From: Paramecium sonneborni
Taxonomy: Eukaryota; Ciliophora; Oligohymenophorea; Peniculida; Parameciidae
NCBI GenBank assembly: GCA_905182985.1
Contig: CAJJDN010000158.1
Span: forward strand, 2,340 to 60,382
DNA length: 58,043 nucleotides
Direction of reading: 5' to 3'
The notes below the pieces were generated by a model. It did no database searches, was not told the DNA's origin, and worked only from the letters and a program-made list of their open reading frames with translations. The translations under genes and the position numbers were made by a program. Of this stretch, positions 13,917 to 27,945 are shown in pieces (position 1 is the first letter of the stretch; each line of letters starts with the position of its first letter).

Positions 13917-16880
13917 TCATATATTGCTAAATTTCAGTATTCGACTTATAGTATCCTTTAATTCTGCTTCATCCTTCGTTTAAAAATATAACTCAAATGC
14001 TCCCTTCAAAATTGGCTCATCTTAATTTATATTTTTTAATAAGTAAGTTAACTATTATTCATTTATTATTATTTTTTACATCTGTTTTTGATCTTCCCAA
14101 TTTTATTAAATTCTCTTTCAATATACTTTTCACATTTGATTTCAAAATATAATTATATATTAGCTAGATATTTTCTACTAAATCCTACTTATCTAAAGTA
14201 AAATCATAGACTTCCAATGATGATTTCAACATACTATTATCCTTGTCTATTGCATCCATCAATAAATCAATTTATTTTATCTTAGACTTTAAGAATTTTG
14301 CACAAATATCCTTAATTAAATCTTTATGATAATTATTCTAATCGATTTTCTTCATATAAGGATCCATTGACTAATTGTCTTTTTGCTTTTCTATTTGACT
14401 ATTTGCAAAATCTGATAACTTCTAAATAAATACTCTTTGATCTCTCTATCGAAGGAAATCTCTAAAGAGTTTCAATATAGTGTTATCACATGATATCAGA
14501 TTCTAAGTATATTATTTGATTTATTACTTATTCTAAAGCTAATCTTTACTCCTAATTCAAACATCTTCTGTATGCAAATAGAATTGTCTATTATTATTCA
14601 ATCAAACTATCAAATTATTCGATTTCATTAAAATCAAATCTCGACTAGGATGAATATACCTTAAATATAAGATTTAGAGTATTTAAAAATTCATCTTATT
14701 CTTTGGTTTCACAATATACTTCATAAGCTGCCATAACAGACATATCTTCAATTGAATATAAATAATAAAAGGCTTTTGCTTATCTTAAAGTAATCACTTT
14801 ATCAATTTCATATAAAAAATTAATGATAAATTTGAAATTTTAATATTTATGCATTTTTGGTTCAATTACAGCTCCATGAGTAGGTGAAGGAATATTATCA
14901 ATGTTTTTATTTTACAAAGTCAATAAATCATTAATATCTGATTTAATAGAATCGATATCATATCTCTATCCATATTTGTCTAGTATTTCTAATAACCTTT
15001 AATTTTAAGCATTATAGAATCCATGTAATTTAGCTTTTTCATGTTCATCACAAAATTTGCTACATTGATCATAAACAGTCATAAATAGTTTTTCATAATC
15101 TTCATTACTGTATTTTTGTAATACTTTAACATGATATTTATCTATAAAATTGATTTCTTTTTTATTTTCTAACAATTAGGAATCTACACTCAATTTACGT
15201 TCTTCCTATTTATGGATTTCAGGTAAATTCAAATGGAAATGAAAAATTTCATGATGACCATCTTTTTGTCCTTTATGCATCAAATAATAGGAATAACTAT
15301 TTTCTTCTCTTAATTATTGTTCTAATTATCCAACATTATCTTTGAGTAGTGAAAATAAATCCTACAATTATCCATTTTATGCAAATCTCTAGAAACCCTC
15401 ATAAATAAGATTTTGCTTATTATTATATTCAGATAGAAAGTATTCGATTTAATGTGAACTGAAATTTTTGGAAATTTCTTATTGGAATTGGCTTTACAAA
15501 TATTGTCTTACAATTTAAAGTAAAACCTTATTAAAATAATATATTATTATTTTACATCTTATGGATAATCTATAAGACTTTTGATTAATTCATCTAATTC
15601 ATTATCCATTCTTAGATGTCTCAACATTCCAGATTCACTAGAATCTAAATCTCCAGAATTTAGCAATTATTCGATTATAGTAACAGTTGATCTAAGTCCT
15701 GGAGTAGGATTACAATCAAAAGGGAAATTAATTGATTGATGAAAATCACTACGATTGGGACTTGTTATAAATCTTAGATTGTTTTAACTATTAAGAAAAC
15801 GATTACATTTTTACAATGAAAGATTATGATTATCATCTTGAGGTAAGAGAGATTTAAGATTTCTAATGAAATTTTCATCATCTTATTATTTTTGAAATAA
15901 TTGATATGCAGCAAAGACTGATTAATCTTAACCAATAATTAATCCTAATAGATATTCATATTCTCTGGATTCGAATCGATTTCTAAATTTGTCTACAGCC
16001 TTTTTTACCCTCATTACACTTATTAACACAAATTATACCCATGTGTTCTTTTTCCTTGACTAGAATGAAAATTATCATTTGCTTCCACTTATAAAATCTA
16101 TTTCTCATTTCCTCTTGTAACAATCAATGGGATATTATTATTTACTACATTATTATTATTATTATTTGGAGTAGCAAAACTACCCTATAATACATGTTCA
16201 GATTCCTCTTCTTCACACAATAATTGTTCAATCTAATAACATACATCTTCAGCTATTGAATGATTAATTTTCATATCAATTTCATGTTTAAGAATTTAAT
16301 TTTCAAAAACCGTTAATAACAATGAATCTGTTTCCTCTTCCTCAACTATCGTGTAATAAGCTTATAGAAATCCAAAAGCCTTATATATTCTCATTACTAT
16401 TGGCTAACCAAAAAGACTAGCTTAATAATCATTATCAAATACTAAGACTATTGTTAAAACAGGATGTTGAGGACTATATAAATTATTTATCATTATTACC
16501 TAAATCGAATTTGTTGAATTTCTTATAAGAATGCTAAAAAATCTACAAAATAACTAGGTTCCTCATTTGTTGTTTATACTTTTGAATTCTTACTTTTATT
16601 AGACTTTCTACTTTATCTATCCATTTTTCTTTGATCTGTTAAGATGATATAAAACTTATCCTTATGAGCATGTAAATTATTGCAGAAATAATGCAATTCA
16701 CAAATATTTCCTTATTATATTATTACATTTACCTTAAGCATCTTGTAATGCTGTAATACTCTTATCAACTTAAAATGCTGAACGTATTAAACGACAAAAA
16801 GATGAGACATCCAAATTTGAAATAAAGAAGCATTTTTGTTCTCCATCCAATGAAAATATAAAATTATGCTTTCCTTGCAT
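13917..16880 (-). CDS. Large unknown protein with a recurring ~45-residue helical motif (937 aa)
   Basis: Seven exons (introns 16711-16732, 16474-16499, 16019-16038, 15527-15555, 14503-14527, 14052-14079) give 937 residues. Several acceptors are AAG. The N-terminal about 75 residues alternate strands and helices (begins MQGKHNFIFSLDGEQKCFF; later ITALQDAQGNICELHYF), like a ubiquitin-type or DCX-type fold. Further on, a motif recurs: SVFAAYQLFQKQQDDENFI, SVMAAYEVYCETKEQDEFL and ILKGAFELYFQTKDEAELK, each in a helical context. The repeats look like tandem helical bundles, but I do not recognise the family. There is an Asn tract before the third exon. No membrane segment or enzyme motif is visible. 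Confidence 0.8.
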
Positions 16881-17009
16881 ATTTATTTCGATAAAAATAT
16901 TATTGTTAAATATAAATATTAATTGACATACTAAACTTAATTCTAATTCAATAATAAAATTATTTATGTCTATAATCTCTTGATTATTTATACTATTAAA
17001 TAAATAAAA

Positions 17010-17331
17010 ATGTAATAAAAAGCTAAACAATTCTTTGCTACATATGGCAAATTGGGATTAAGTGTTTATTTTTCAATTTCATTAGTTAATTATGGAATAG
17101 TTTATATTGCATTGAAGTAAGGAGTAGATTTCAAATAATTTGGATAAAAGTTTTGTCTTATTATTATTAAACATTAGGTTAGGATGCGATACAACTTAGG
17201 AGAAATGGGAATAGTTTGAAACATTTGGTACACCTACAGCAGCATATATTATATATAAGCTGATGGCCCCAATAAAATGGCCAGTTGTAATTGGAACTAC
17301 AGCTTGGATATGTAGAAAAGGAAAAAAATGA
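17010..17331 (+). CDS. FAM210/DUF1279-domain small membrane protein
   Basis: 97 residues. The first exon reads QFFATYGKLGLSVYFSISLV followed by an alternating stretch ending ALKQGVDF, the DUF1279 pattern (F-x-x-Y-G...Y...S...G-x-D). The second ends with a hydrophobic segment (AAYIIYKLMAPIKWPVVIG) and a basic tail (RKGKK), also as in FAM210A/B. Family members lie in mitochondrial or other organelle membranes. Joining the exons in frame needs a 28-nt intron at 17150-17177 with a GTT donor, which is unusual here where nearly all donors are GTA. The gene ends 50 bp before the reductase. Confidence 0.72.
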
Positions 17332-17381
17332 ATGATTGATTATTAAATAAATTGCAAAGAATTTTGAATATAAAATTGTCA

Positions 17382-18869
<1,488 letters not shown>

Positions 18870-19226
18870 AAATATAATATAGTACAATATAATAATTATT
18901 ATGAATCAACAATAACTATTAAATATCATTATATCAATTTTACTTATTTTCCTGATGCTCTCAAAAATCCTAACATTCCTTAACTCTATAATATTTATTT
19001 TTAGTATTCTAATTAATGTTGTTAACTTTCTTCATCATCTATTACAATTTGCAAAAAACTAACTGCATTTCTTTTCTTAGATTTTATTTAATGTTAGATC
19101 TTTTTCTTCTCTTAGGATTTCTTTTCTTCTATCAAACTCACATCCTAATAATTGATAACTCTTTAACCACAATTAATTGCAACCTCTTCAATCTATTTTT
19201 ACTTTTATTTAAATAATTCATAAATT
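18870..19226. other. Intergenic region with an 84-codon hydrophobic ORF of doubtful status
   Basis: Between two convergent stop codons. An ORF at 18901-19155 (+) would give 84 Leu/Ile/Phe-rich residues with membrane-like stretches, but the opposite strand is open here too, in Lys/Glu-rich frames, and neither shows conserved motifs. In a one-stop AT-rich code, open stretches of this length arise by chance, so I do not call a gene. Confidence 0.3.
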
Positions 19227-20039
19227 TCATTTTGATATCCCTAATATATAAATATCATTCATAATTACATAATCATTCATCACTTTTTCTAAAAATAAGA
19301 TCATATCTGTTAATTCATCTATAATTTCATCACACAATTCAAGTTTTCTTTATCTACGATTCTATACATTTTCATCTTAATTATTTTACATCTCAGTTGC
19401 CATTGAAATCAATTTATTAATTTTCTATTTATTAATAATTACTTATACACTCTTGAATTTTGATAACTTATTTCCATTCATTATTTGAATAAAAGCATGT
19501 GTATTTTTATGTGCTTTTCTCTCTTTTTTATGTACTAAAAATTAAGGTATTTCACCTGATCCCCAACCAAAAGGATCTTCATCATCATCATCTTCTTCAT
19601 CTATTTATTCATCTTCTGTATTTTCCTATTCTTAAACAACTTCTTAAATTGTCTATTAATCTTCAATTTAAGGAACATTCTCTTTATTTTATTCATTTTA
19701 TTATTCTTTCTCAAGTTCTAAGAATTAATTTCATACATAATTAACCTTCATCTAAACTCTCAATAAATTGTCTTGCCTCAATGATCTTCTATTTCGCCTA
19801 TGATAACACACTATGATCTTCTTGCATTTCTATTTCACCTTCCTCTAATATTGTAATCCAAGGGAAAAATCTTTCATTATTGTTTTTCAATACGCCTCAT
19901 AAGTTTTTGTGTATTCATCATCTGTCTTACAATTAGGTTAATCTATTGATGCTGGATCAAAATCAACAGCCTATTAAAAGGATTCAAATTCCATTCCTTT
20001 TATAACAACCAAGCACAACAATAAATAAGCAATTTTCAT
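19227..20039 (-). CDS. Secreted or lumenal acidic Gln/Glu-rich protein, unknown
   Basis: About 254-257 residues. It begins MKIAYLLLCLVVIKGMEFES, a good signal peptide. A Cys-containing segment and FFPWITILEEGEIEMQED follow, then a long acidic Gln/Glu/Asp stretch with a run of Asp/Glu before PFGWGS, and a basic helical C-terminus. Intron 19871-19893 (AAG acceptor) is needed to continue the frame. A second intron ends at 19718 (minus orientation) with donor at either 19745 (GTT, 28 nt) or 19736 (GTA, 19 nt). Both keep the frame. No enzyme motif is seen. The acidic stretch might bind Ca2+ in a secretory or alveolar compartment, but that is speculation. Confidence 0.65.
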
Positions 20040-21433
20040 TATTAAAATTAATTCGTTTTTTTATAACTTAATTCAAAATATTACAAACATAAACTCAATT
20101 TATTTCTTTAAATTTCTTTTTTTCTGCTCACTCATCTAAAAAATATCTTATTATTTCTTTAAATCTCTTACTTTCTATTCTTAGCTATAATATAATACTA
20201 ATATCTTCAAAAAAAATATTTGATTCCATTTTATTTAAGATAAAAATACTAGTTCTATAAGTCTTTAATTGCTTACTTTAACTAAATTAAATTATAAATA
20301 ATATAAGAGTTAATTTAACAATTATAATAAATAAAATGATTGATTAAATTATGATCAATTATTCATCTTTCTTAGAAATTTCAAAATCTAGAAAAAAACT
20401 AACAAATTGATAGCAGAAAATATCTTTATGAGAATTTTTGATTATGACATTTATTTTCTCATTCAGAATTTGTTTAAGAATTGCTTTTAATATTTACTCA
20501 ATAGAGACTATAAATCTAGAGATGAGTATGTAATAAAATAAATGAATTAAAATTTATTGGATTAACAATAATATTGTTGTTAAGACATTTATGAAATATT
20601 AAGATGTGATTAGATTTTCTGAGTTAAAGTATTGTTCAAAAACTGTAAACTTATTTTGGAGACTAAATTATCATAAAAGAAGTACTCTATATATAAGAAT
20701 TTTATCATTATTAAAAAGAATTTACAAATCAGAAAAAATTTAATATGTTGTTCATTAAGTGTAATATATAACATATTCATTATAGTTTATTTTTATAATA
20801 ATAAATCTTCAAACCTTTTGTTATGACTAATTTACGTGATGCGTAACATAGATCCAATTCAAAATTAATAAGAAGGTTCCCATATTAAAATATATTGGAC
20901 AGAGAGTCAATACGAGAAATATTTAAACAAAATAGTTATATTGTATATATTATTTAAAATTTTCCATTTCTTGAATTGTTCTTGTGTTTAGAGATGATTA
21001 ACGAAGGATTTGAATGGATGAGATGATCTCTAAGTGAATTAACAATAAAAGCTTATAAACATAAAATGTATATGAAGAGTAAAGATACAGCAAATATTAT
21101 TATAATTTATATGCTTTGTAGTTCTTACTTGAATTGGTAAAAGTTTAAGGGATTTTTTAGTTTTTAGGGGAGAAAAAGAAATAAAAGTGGTTTAAAATGA
21201 TGAAATGTTGTAGTAGAAGGGATGAGATTGAATGAATGATGGATGAGGAATATTATAAAATGATTTAAAATCTAATTAAAAAAGTGTGAATGATAATCAA
21301 TGTTGCATCATTAGATTATGAATTAATGATAAAGAGAGTCCATGAAATGTAAATAGTGCGTATTAAAATGATAATTTTATAAATTATTAAACCAGAATTC
21401 AATCGTGTTATAATTAATTATTATATAATAAGG
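20040..21433. other. 1.4-kb region without a supported gene
   Basis: AT-rich sequence with several short plus-strand ORFs (for example about 20591-20839 and 20824-21026) of 60-85 codons that switch frame and lack recognisable motifs. One, around 20540-20700, reads vaguely like a broken F-box-type helix pair but cannot be joined without frame changes. I treat the interval as non-coding or decayed. Confidence 0.4.
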
Positions 21434-22387
21434 ATGTCTGAATCTATATACAAAGTTCGCACTTAGAAATATTTGAAACCAATCTTAGAAACTCAACTTA
21501 TAGGTATATCTAGAGTAATTCTGGGATTGCCAATTGATCATGTATTTGATAGATTCAAGACTCTACTTCAAGCAGAGAGCACCTAATCATCAATAAAATA
21601 ATTGTTCAAAGATACTTATAGAAGAAATGGTGTTCTCAAAGGAGTATTTGCTGGTTTCTCATCTTAAATCAGTATTCAATTGTTCAAACAATACTATAGG
21701 TAAATTTCAAAAAAATATATCATAGATGGCCAATGATGATATTGATACCAAAATATTATAAAGAACTTTTACCTAATACTTGGGTTGAGAATCATCCAGC
21801 ATTACACAAAGGATTAGCCGGTGCAACAATAGCCTTATTTGAATCATTTGTGACTTGTCCTTTGGAAAGAATTAAGTGTTAATTGATGACTCAACATTAA
21901 TCAAAATCAAGTAAATATATAAATAATAATATTAGTACTAAAATAGCTATGGATAAATGAGAGAACTTTATCTCATTTTGTGAGGAATCTATACACAGGA
22001 ATGGAAGCAATGATTTTAAAATAAGTAGTATCATGGACGAACTATCTTTATTGGGATCATAAGATAAGATATTTTTTTAAGGAGAGTCCGAATCAGGCTC
22101 TTACTTTACCTTAAATTGGAATGTGTAGTTTATTGACTGCAATTCCAAATATCCTTTTGGTTTAACCATTTGATGCTGTTAAGACAGCTTATTAAATGGA
22201 ACAAAATGGAAATTATAAATAATTAACAATCCCTCAAGCTTTTGTTAAAGTTTATAAAGACAAAGGTTTGATTGGGTACTATGCTGGTTGGTAATTGAGG
22301 GTGTCTCAATTCATTGTATAGGCAGCCTTAACTACTCCAGTAATGGATTATTTGGAAAGATTACATGGTATTCCAAATGAACTCTGA
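21434..22387 (+). CDS. Mitochondrial carrier family (SLC25) protein
   Basis: 300 residues in three exons (introns 21700-21725, 21911-21935), the usual length of the family. The three matrix-helix signatures P-x-[DE]-x-x-[KR] are all recognisable: LPIDHVFDRF in repeat one (imperfect), CPLERIKCQ in repeat two and QPFDAVKTAYQM in repeat three. They are spaced by about 100 residues with hydrophobic helices between. Carriers exchange metabolites across the inner mitochondrial membrane; the substrate cannot be deduced, and repeat one is diverged, so this may be an unusual or orphan carrier. The C-terminus ends RLHGIPNEL. Confidence 0.85.
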
Positions 22388-22459
22388 AATTCATAGTTAA
22401 TACTATCAACTGAATATTTTTGATAATAATTAAATATTTATATTATCATTATTATTAAA

Positions 22460-24318
22460 TCATTAATGATTCTATTTACTAGCATTTACAATCGAACCAG
22501 TCAAATTTCTTTGTATTCTTTATGCTTGTGTACCTGATAATCTTACATTCACTTGCTATTAAGAATCAAATTATTAAGAGGATCTCTAATTTATCTCTTA
22601 TTTTGAAGAATATGGAGATTATAAGTGATTTTCTTATTGTAACAAGTAATTTTAACTTATTTCCTATTATCCAGTCAATTATTTAGTCAATTCTTAATCT
22701 CTAAGTAATTATGATTACCTTGGTTGCTATTGATATTTTGATTGATTTTGATATTATTATTAATATTATTATTAATATTATTATTATTAATATTAATTAA
22801 CTTCATCATTATTAGTTTATTCAAATAACTATTATTATGAAAATTGAGTTCTATTATAATTAATTGGATTTTGCTATAAATTTTTTAAGTTCGAAGGTGT
22901 TATTTATTCTACTACACTTTGCTTTGGTTTATCTTCTAAATCCTATTAATTATATTGATATTATTCATGATCTTGAATCTGAAAGTGATTGATTTCCTCT
23001 TTGGGCTTATAAATTTATTGATGCTAATTATGAATTTAGTAAGACTATTAATTTGAATTGTCTTATTTATAATCACTTAGTTATAATTGAAGCTCTTTTT
23101 AAGTAATCGGAGTAAGATTGCTATATAGTTAGCAACTTCTAGTTTAGTCTAATTATTTGGATGGTGTCTTTTAGCATTTATTTTAAGCATCTTAACTTCT
23201 CTAAAGTGCAATTTTAGCTCTTTATTCAAGTATTTCTAATTGTTCATAAACATCTGTAGTGTCTACAACCCTGCTAACGACTTGTTACCCAACTTTGATA
23301 TTATTGTTTTATTATCTAAAATCAATTGAATAATTTGGTAAGTATTCTTAAATAGTAGATTACTTTATAGGATGAACAAAATACTCTGAAATAATCTTCA
23401 AGTTGAAATCTGTATCCTATTAGCAGTTCATTGGCCTAGCTTGAATTAGGTCTAGTTTCAGGAGCTAATTATAATAATTAACACACTATAGAACACATCT
23501 GTTCACTATAAAGTGTTTTCATTTCTCGAATGTAAGTATCTAATTTCTCTGTATTGATTATATAATTAGTATAGTCATAGATATCATTAGTATTTTTGAG
23601 TGTTGCCATCTACAACGCTGTCAAACCAATACTAAAGACATCAGATTTATTGAGATCATAACTTGGTATTAACACTTTTTATTTAAGGAATTGCATCTAT
23701 TCAGGACTCAAATTATATTTCCCTTATTATTTTGTAACACATCTTTTGAATGCATTATATTCTGTTAATTATTGAATATTGGTTAATTTATAAACTGGAT
23801 AAGGTTCATTCTAACGATAAGGACTATTTTTAACAAATGAAGTAACACTTATTGTAAGTGGTCTTATGTCTCCATGAGATTTATTTTAAGTGTTCAATTT
23901 TTGAATTGTTATTAACTAAACCGAAATAAATAAAGATAAATACAGTACAATGAAGCATTGCAGCTATTTCTATTTCTTCAAAATGTTGTTTAGACGCTGC
24001 TTATTCTACAATTAATCTTTCCAAATATTCATCAAAATATTCATATACACTGCGTGCTTATGTCATTTAAGTGCACAATTCTTTTTCTGTGAAATACTAT
24101 AAATCCATCATTTCTATTAAGAATAGATCTTTCTATCTTGATTACATTTATTGTTCTGCTTATTATCTAAAGAGATGCCATTATTCATCATCTTGAAAGT
24201 TATGTTCTTTTACCGCAACTGTATGACCATCATTTAATTTATAAACTTTGATATCACCATAACGTATATCCTGTACTTACTTCCAAAATTTTAATTAATT
24301 GATTTTTGGAACGCTCAT
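22460..24318 (-). CDS. Protein kinase-like protein, probable pseudokinase with Gln-rich tail
   Basis: 602 residues in three exons (introns 23916-23943 and 23363-23384, the latter ending AAG). The first 300 residues follow a kinase fold: VYKLNDGHTVAVKEHNFQ with the VAVK lysine, a catalytic-loop position reading SHGDIRP instead of HRDLKP, a C-lobe segment SDVFSIGLTALQMATL and APETRPNS, like the R-P after helix H. No glycine loop or DFG motif is evident, and HGD replaces HRD, so catalysis is doubtful. The second half is a low-complexity Gln/Asn/Tyr tail, including a run encoded by TAA/TAT trinucleotides near 22745-22800. Similar kinase-like proteins form large families in Paramecium. Confidence 0.8.
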
Positions 24319-24398
24319 ACGTGATTATTCAAAATCATTGGATTATGATTAACCCATTCTGTTAAATATTAATTAATTTAATACAATAAAATCTATTA

Positions 24399-25574
24399 TC
24401 ATTTTTAATTAGTTATTATTATTATGGGTATCACTCTATTGCTCTGTTATAATTTAATTTACGAACTGCTCATTTGTGTAAATTGAAACTCAGAACATGT
24501 TTCGAATTATATTAAATAAGAGTCTTAACTTTCTTTGAACTCTTTTAATGCCACATCAAAATTGGTATAGAAAATCAGATTTTTACTAAATTCTGTATAA
24601 GATTTCCCAATCAAATCAATATAGTATATTTTAATTGCATTTTTTCCACTTGCCATTTCTTAATAGTATTTTTTATATTCTAAATTTACTATAGCTTATT
24701 TCAAGGAAAGGTTTGATGTTTGTTGTCCTATTTCAATTTTAATACCCATAGTAGAATCAAATATAATTATATCATTTTTATTCTCTATCTCATATTCAGA
24801 TTAACATAAATAAGATTTTTTGAATAACTATTTGAATTCTTAATCTCCTATGAATGTACTCCCAAATTATTTATAGATTTAATTGTTCTAAGAGATCAGA
24901 CTATTTAGATTAGAATTCTCAATTAAATTAATTAATGTAGAATCTTAGGAGGTAGTATGATCTAATCTCAAAGAATTCTCTTTGGTATCTAATTAATCTT
25001 GATATTTCACGATATTTTTCTTTTTATCAATCTATGTTCTTTATGTTTTCTTTCTTTGTTTGTATGATTGTCTCATTTGGTGTAATTTGTGATCACCTTC
25101 TCTCGATTTATTAATAACTTTGACTTAGATGTCTTTCTTAAAAATGCTTTTCAAAATTTCTAGTTAATCTATAAACAATGCGAATTCAGACTCTTGAAAC
25201 TTAATTGAAAAGGGTACGAATTGATCTTTCAATTTAAGATATTGCATAAACATTTTTATGCTTTCTTATTTATCTAGTTTGATGCAATGTTAAGACTCAT
25301 CAAATGAGTACTCCAATTTAGGATTATTCTATTTTGAAGTAATATGTTCTTAAGTTGTATGATCGTTTTAAGCAATTTTGTAGTAAAGATCAGAGGATTA
25401 GCAATCAAATAGATGTGAGAGCGTTTTACTAACTTACATGAATTTTTAGAATTCCTTAAGATCATTGACTTATGCAAATTTGATATAGAGCTCTGTAAAT
25501 GGGGTATTTTTGAATTCAATATATTTGATGAGTTATTTCTGTGTTATATGGGAGGAATTAATGTAATTTTGCAT
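24399..25574 (-). CDS. Intronless gene for an unknown 391-residue protein
   Basis: A single exon of 391 residues begins MQNYINSSHITQKQLIKYIE. The middle has a strongly basic segment (HQMRQSYKQRKKTQRTQIDK), which could be a nuclear localisation or nucleic-acid-binding stretch. The last 130 residues alternate hydrophobic strands (DIIIFDSTMGIKIEIG, AIKIYYIDLIGKSYTEF) and resemble a compact beta-rich domain. No motif is recognised. The start is the first ATG of the frame, and a two-base-shifted frame on the same strand is also open for 80 codons, which is likely chance. Confidence 0.72.
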
Positions 25575-25990
25575 TTAGTATAAATTAATTAAATTTGATA
25601 AAAGTTGTAAAATAATAATAAATGATTGAATAACAATAGATTGGGGCAAATGTTAAAAGAGGATTAAAAATTGAAAGATTTATGTGAATATTTCATGATA
25701 ATATGTGTAAAAATGTCAATGATTGTATATTTATTAATTCATAAATAATTAATAGCGTAATTAATGAGTTAATTTGTATTATCATAATGCGTAATTGATT
25801 AATGTAGATATCAAATTATTTAAATATTTATTTTACGGTCCATGAGTACGTCAAAAGTTCATAAGGTATCATGACATCATGTATAGGTTAGTTATTTTAT
25901 CGATTTTCCTATTACAAAAATCTAGACCTAAGTTGTCCATATCCATCATTTTAAGTAAGTTTGTCAATCTAAATATTTAAGGCCAGAGAC

Positions 25991-27220
25991 ATGACAACCA
26001 CTCACACTATGCATTATATAACAAAACCACCTTGTGATCCTAAAATAATGACATTTGGAGCATTTCATACAGATCATATGTTAGAAGTTGATTGGACAGA
26101 AAAAATGGGGTAATGAAATATATTATATGTTAGATGGTCACGTCCATAGATAATTCCTTTCAAAAGTTTTTCAATTCATCCATTTGCAGCATGTTTGCAT
26201 TATGCAATTGAATGTTTTGAAGGAGCAAAAGTATTAATAAATAGTTAATGATTAGGCATATAAAGGTCCTAATAAATCTATTCGTACATTTAGATTAGAC
26301 TGTAATATGTACAGAATGAAATAATCAGCAAAGAGATTATCATTACCAGACTTTGATGGGGCTGAATTATAAAAATGCATAGAGGGATTATTAAAAGTGG
26401 ATTAGGATTGGATACCTGACAGACCAGGATTTAGTTGTTATATAAGACCAACAATAATAGCAACAGAAGAAGCTTTAGGAGTAAGAGCATCAAGTAGAGC
26501 AAAATTATTTGTTGTTTTATGTCCTGTAGGTCCATATTTTCCATCTGGACTTAAACCTGTTAGAGTATTTTGTAATACAACAACTGTAATTATATTAATA
26601 ATAATGAATATAGATTCGTTCAGCTCCAGGTGGTGTAGGAGGATATAAAGTTGCAGGAAATTATGCACCAACTGTTATGCCTTTGAAAGAAGTACAATAA
26701 ATTGGATTCCATTAAAATTTATGGATGTTACCAGATGGATTAGTATAAGAAATGGGAGTTTGTAATTTATTTTTCTTTTGGAAAAACAAATAAGGGGAAA
26801 AAGAATTAGTTACACCATAACTTGATGGTACCATCTTACCAGGTATTGTTAGAGATTCTTTACTTGTAAATTTTATATTTATTCAATTCAGGAATTAACT
26901 CGAGAAATGAAATAATTTAAAGTCATTGAAAAGAAATTGTATATATAAGAAGTTATTGAAGCTATAAGTGAAGGAAGAGTATATATGTATTTTTATATCT
27001 AGATGATTGAAATGTTTGGATCTGGTACTGCTGTTAGTATTCAACCAATCGAAGCTATTGGATATAATGATAAAATCTATGAAATTAAGTATGATCCAAA
27101 AATTAATGCTGGAGAATTGTCTCAACAATTATTTGATATGATGACTGAAATTCAGGTATCTAATTCCTCTTATTTCTTTAGACTGGTGATAAACCACATA
27201 GATGGATTAATGTTGTGTGA
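25991..27220 (+). CDS. Branched-chain amino acid aminotransferase
   Basis: 358 residues in seven exons (introns 26110-26133, 26231-26255, 26586-26613, 26866-26891, 26979-27002, 27156-27181). It is a fold-type IV PLP enzyme: AIECFEGAK-AYKG, a Pro/Gly-rich FSCYIRP segment, the PLP lysine in GGYKVAGNYAP, LPDG then LDGTILPGIVRDSLL, and EMFGSGTA near the C-terminus. All match BCAT, which transfers the amino group of Leu, Ile or Val to 2-oxoglutarate. An alternative start at 25871, joined by a 27-nt intron ending at 25981, would add about 29 N-terminal residues and could form a mitochondrial presequence; the start at 25991 is the conservative choice. Confidence 0.94.
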
Positions 27221-27245
27221 ATTATTTAATAAGTTTATTATTATT

Positions 27246-27860
27246 ATGAATAAGGAGATTCTTCCCATTATCTAATTTAATTAACAAGCTCTTAATCTAT
27301 CACCAACCACATCCAAAAATTAATTCACTACTAAAAGAAGCAACCTTATTTATAAAACATTATTTGTTTCTAAAGATGATAAATCAACTCATATCAATTC
27401 TACTATTAAAACTGAAAATGAATCCTATGATCATCTCATTAACTAAATTCATTAATATAGATAGCAAAGATTACCTCCTTCTCAACTTATTAATTAATTA
27501 AGAAGATAAAAAATGAATGTTGATAAAATACCTAGACCTAAAACAAAAAAATTATAAAAACCATCCTTTTCAATCAATATCAATACTAAAGATAAAAACT
27601 AACTTTAAAAATAAATATGTAATTATGTTTCATAAGCAAACAAGTTATAATAATATAAATTATCTGCTATTCATTCAAGAAGATAGGATTTTAAACCTTA
27701 CTTTAATTTTCAAGAGTTTTCATTCATGGATGAAATTTTTCCACATGCTAATCTAGTTAAAAAGAAATTTGGATTAAATGAACAAATTATGTTTAGAAAT
27801 TCTATGGGTTTAGAAAAAGTAATCTTGTAAAGAATTATATAAACACAAGAAGATGATTGA
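27246..27860 (+). CDS. Basic Gln/Lys-rich protein of unknown function (204 aa)
   Basis: A single exon of 204 residues starting MNKEILPIIQFNQQALNLSP, only 25 bp after the aminotransferase stop. It is rich in Lys, Gln and Asn with a conserved-looking C-terminal block (NFQEFSFMDEIFPHANLVK, then GLNEQIMFRNSMG). No domain is recognised. Proteins of this style in ciliates are often cytoskeletal or ciliary, but nothing here proves that. Confidence 0.65.
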
Positions 27861-27945
27861 ATTATTACTGTTTTAATTTCTATTAGTATATTTTCTAAAA
27901 CAATTCATTAAAAAGGTTTTCAAATCTAATTCATTATCATTATAA

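Noticed and set aside
14655..14670. A 15-nt GTA...TAG segment in the large unknown gene as an intron
   Set aside because: Too short compared with the other introns and the frame is open without splicing.
18901..19155. 84-codon hydrophobic ORF between convergent genes
   Set aside because: Length is within chance for a one-stop code, several overlapping frames are open on both strands, and no family or intron pattern supports it.
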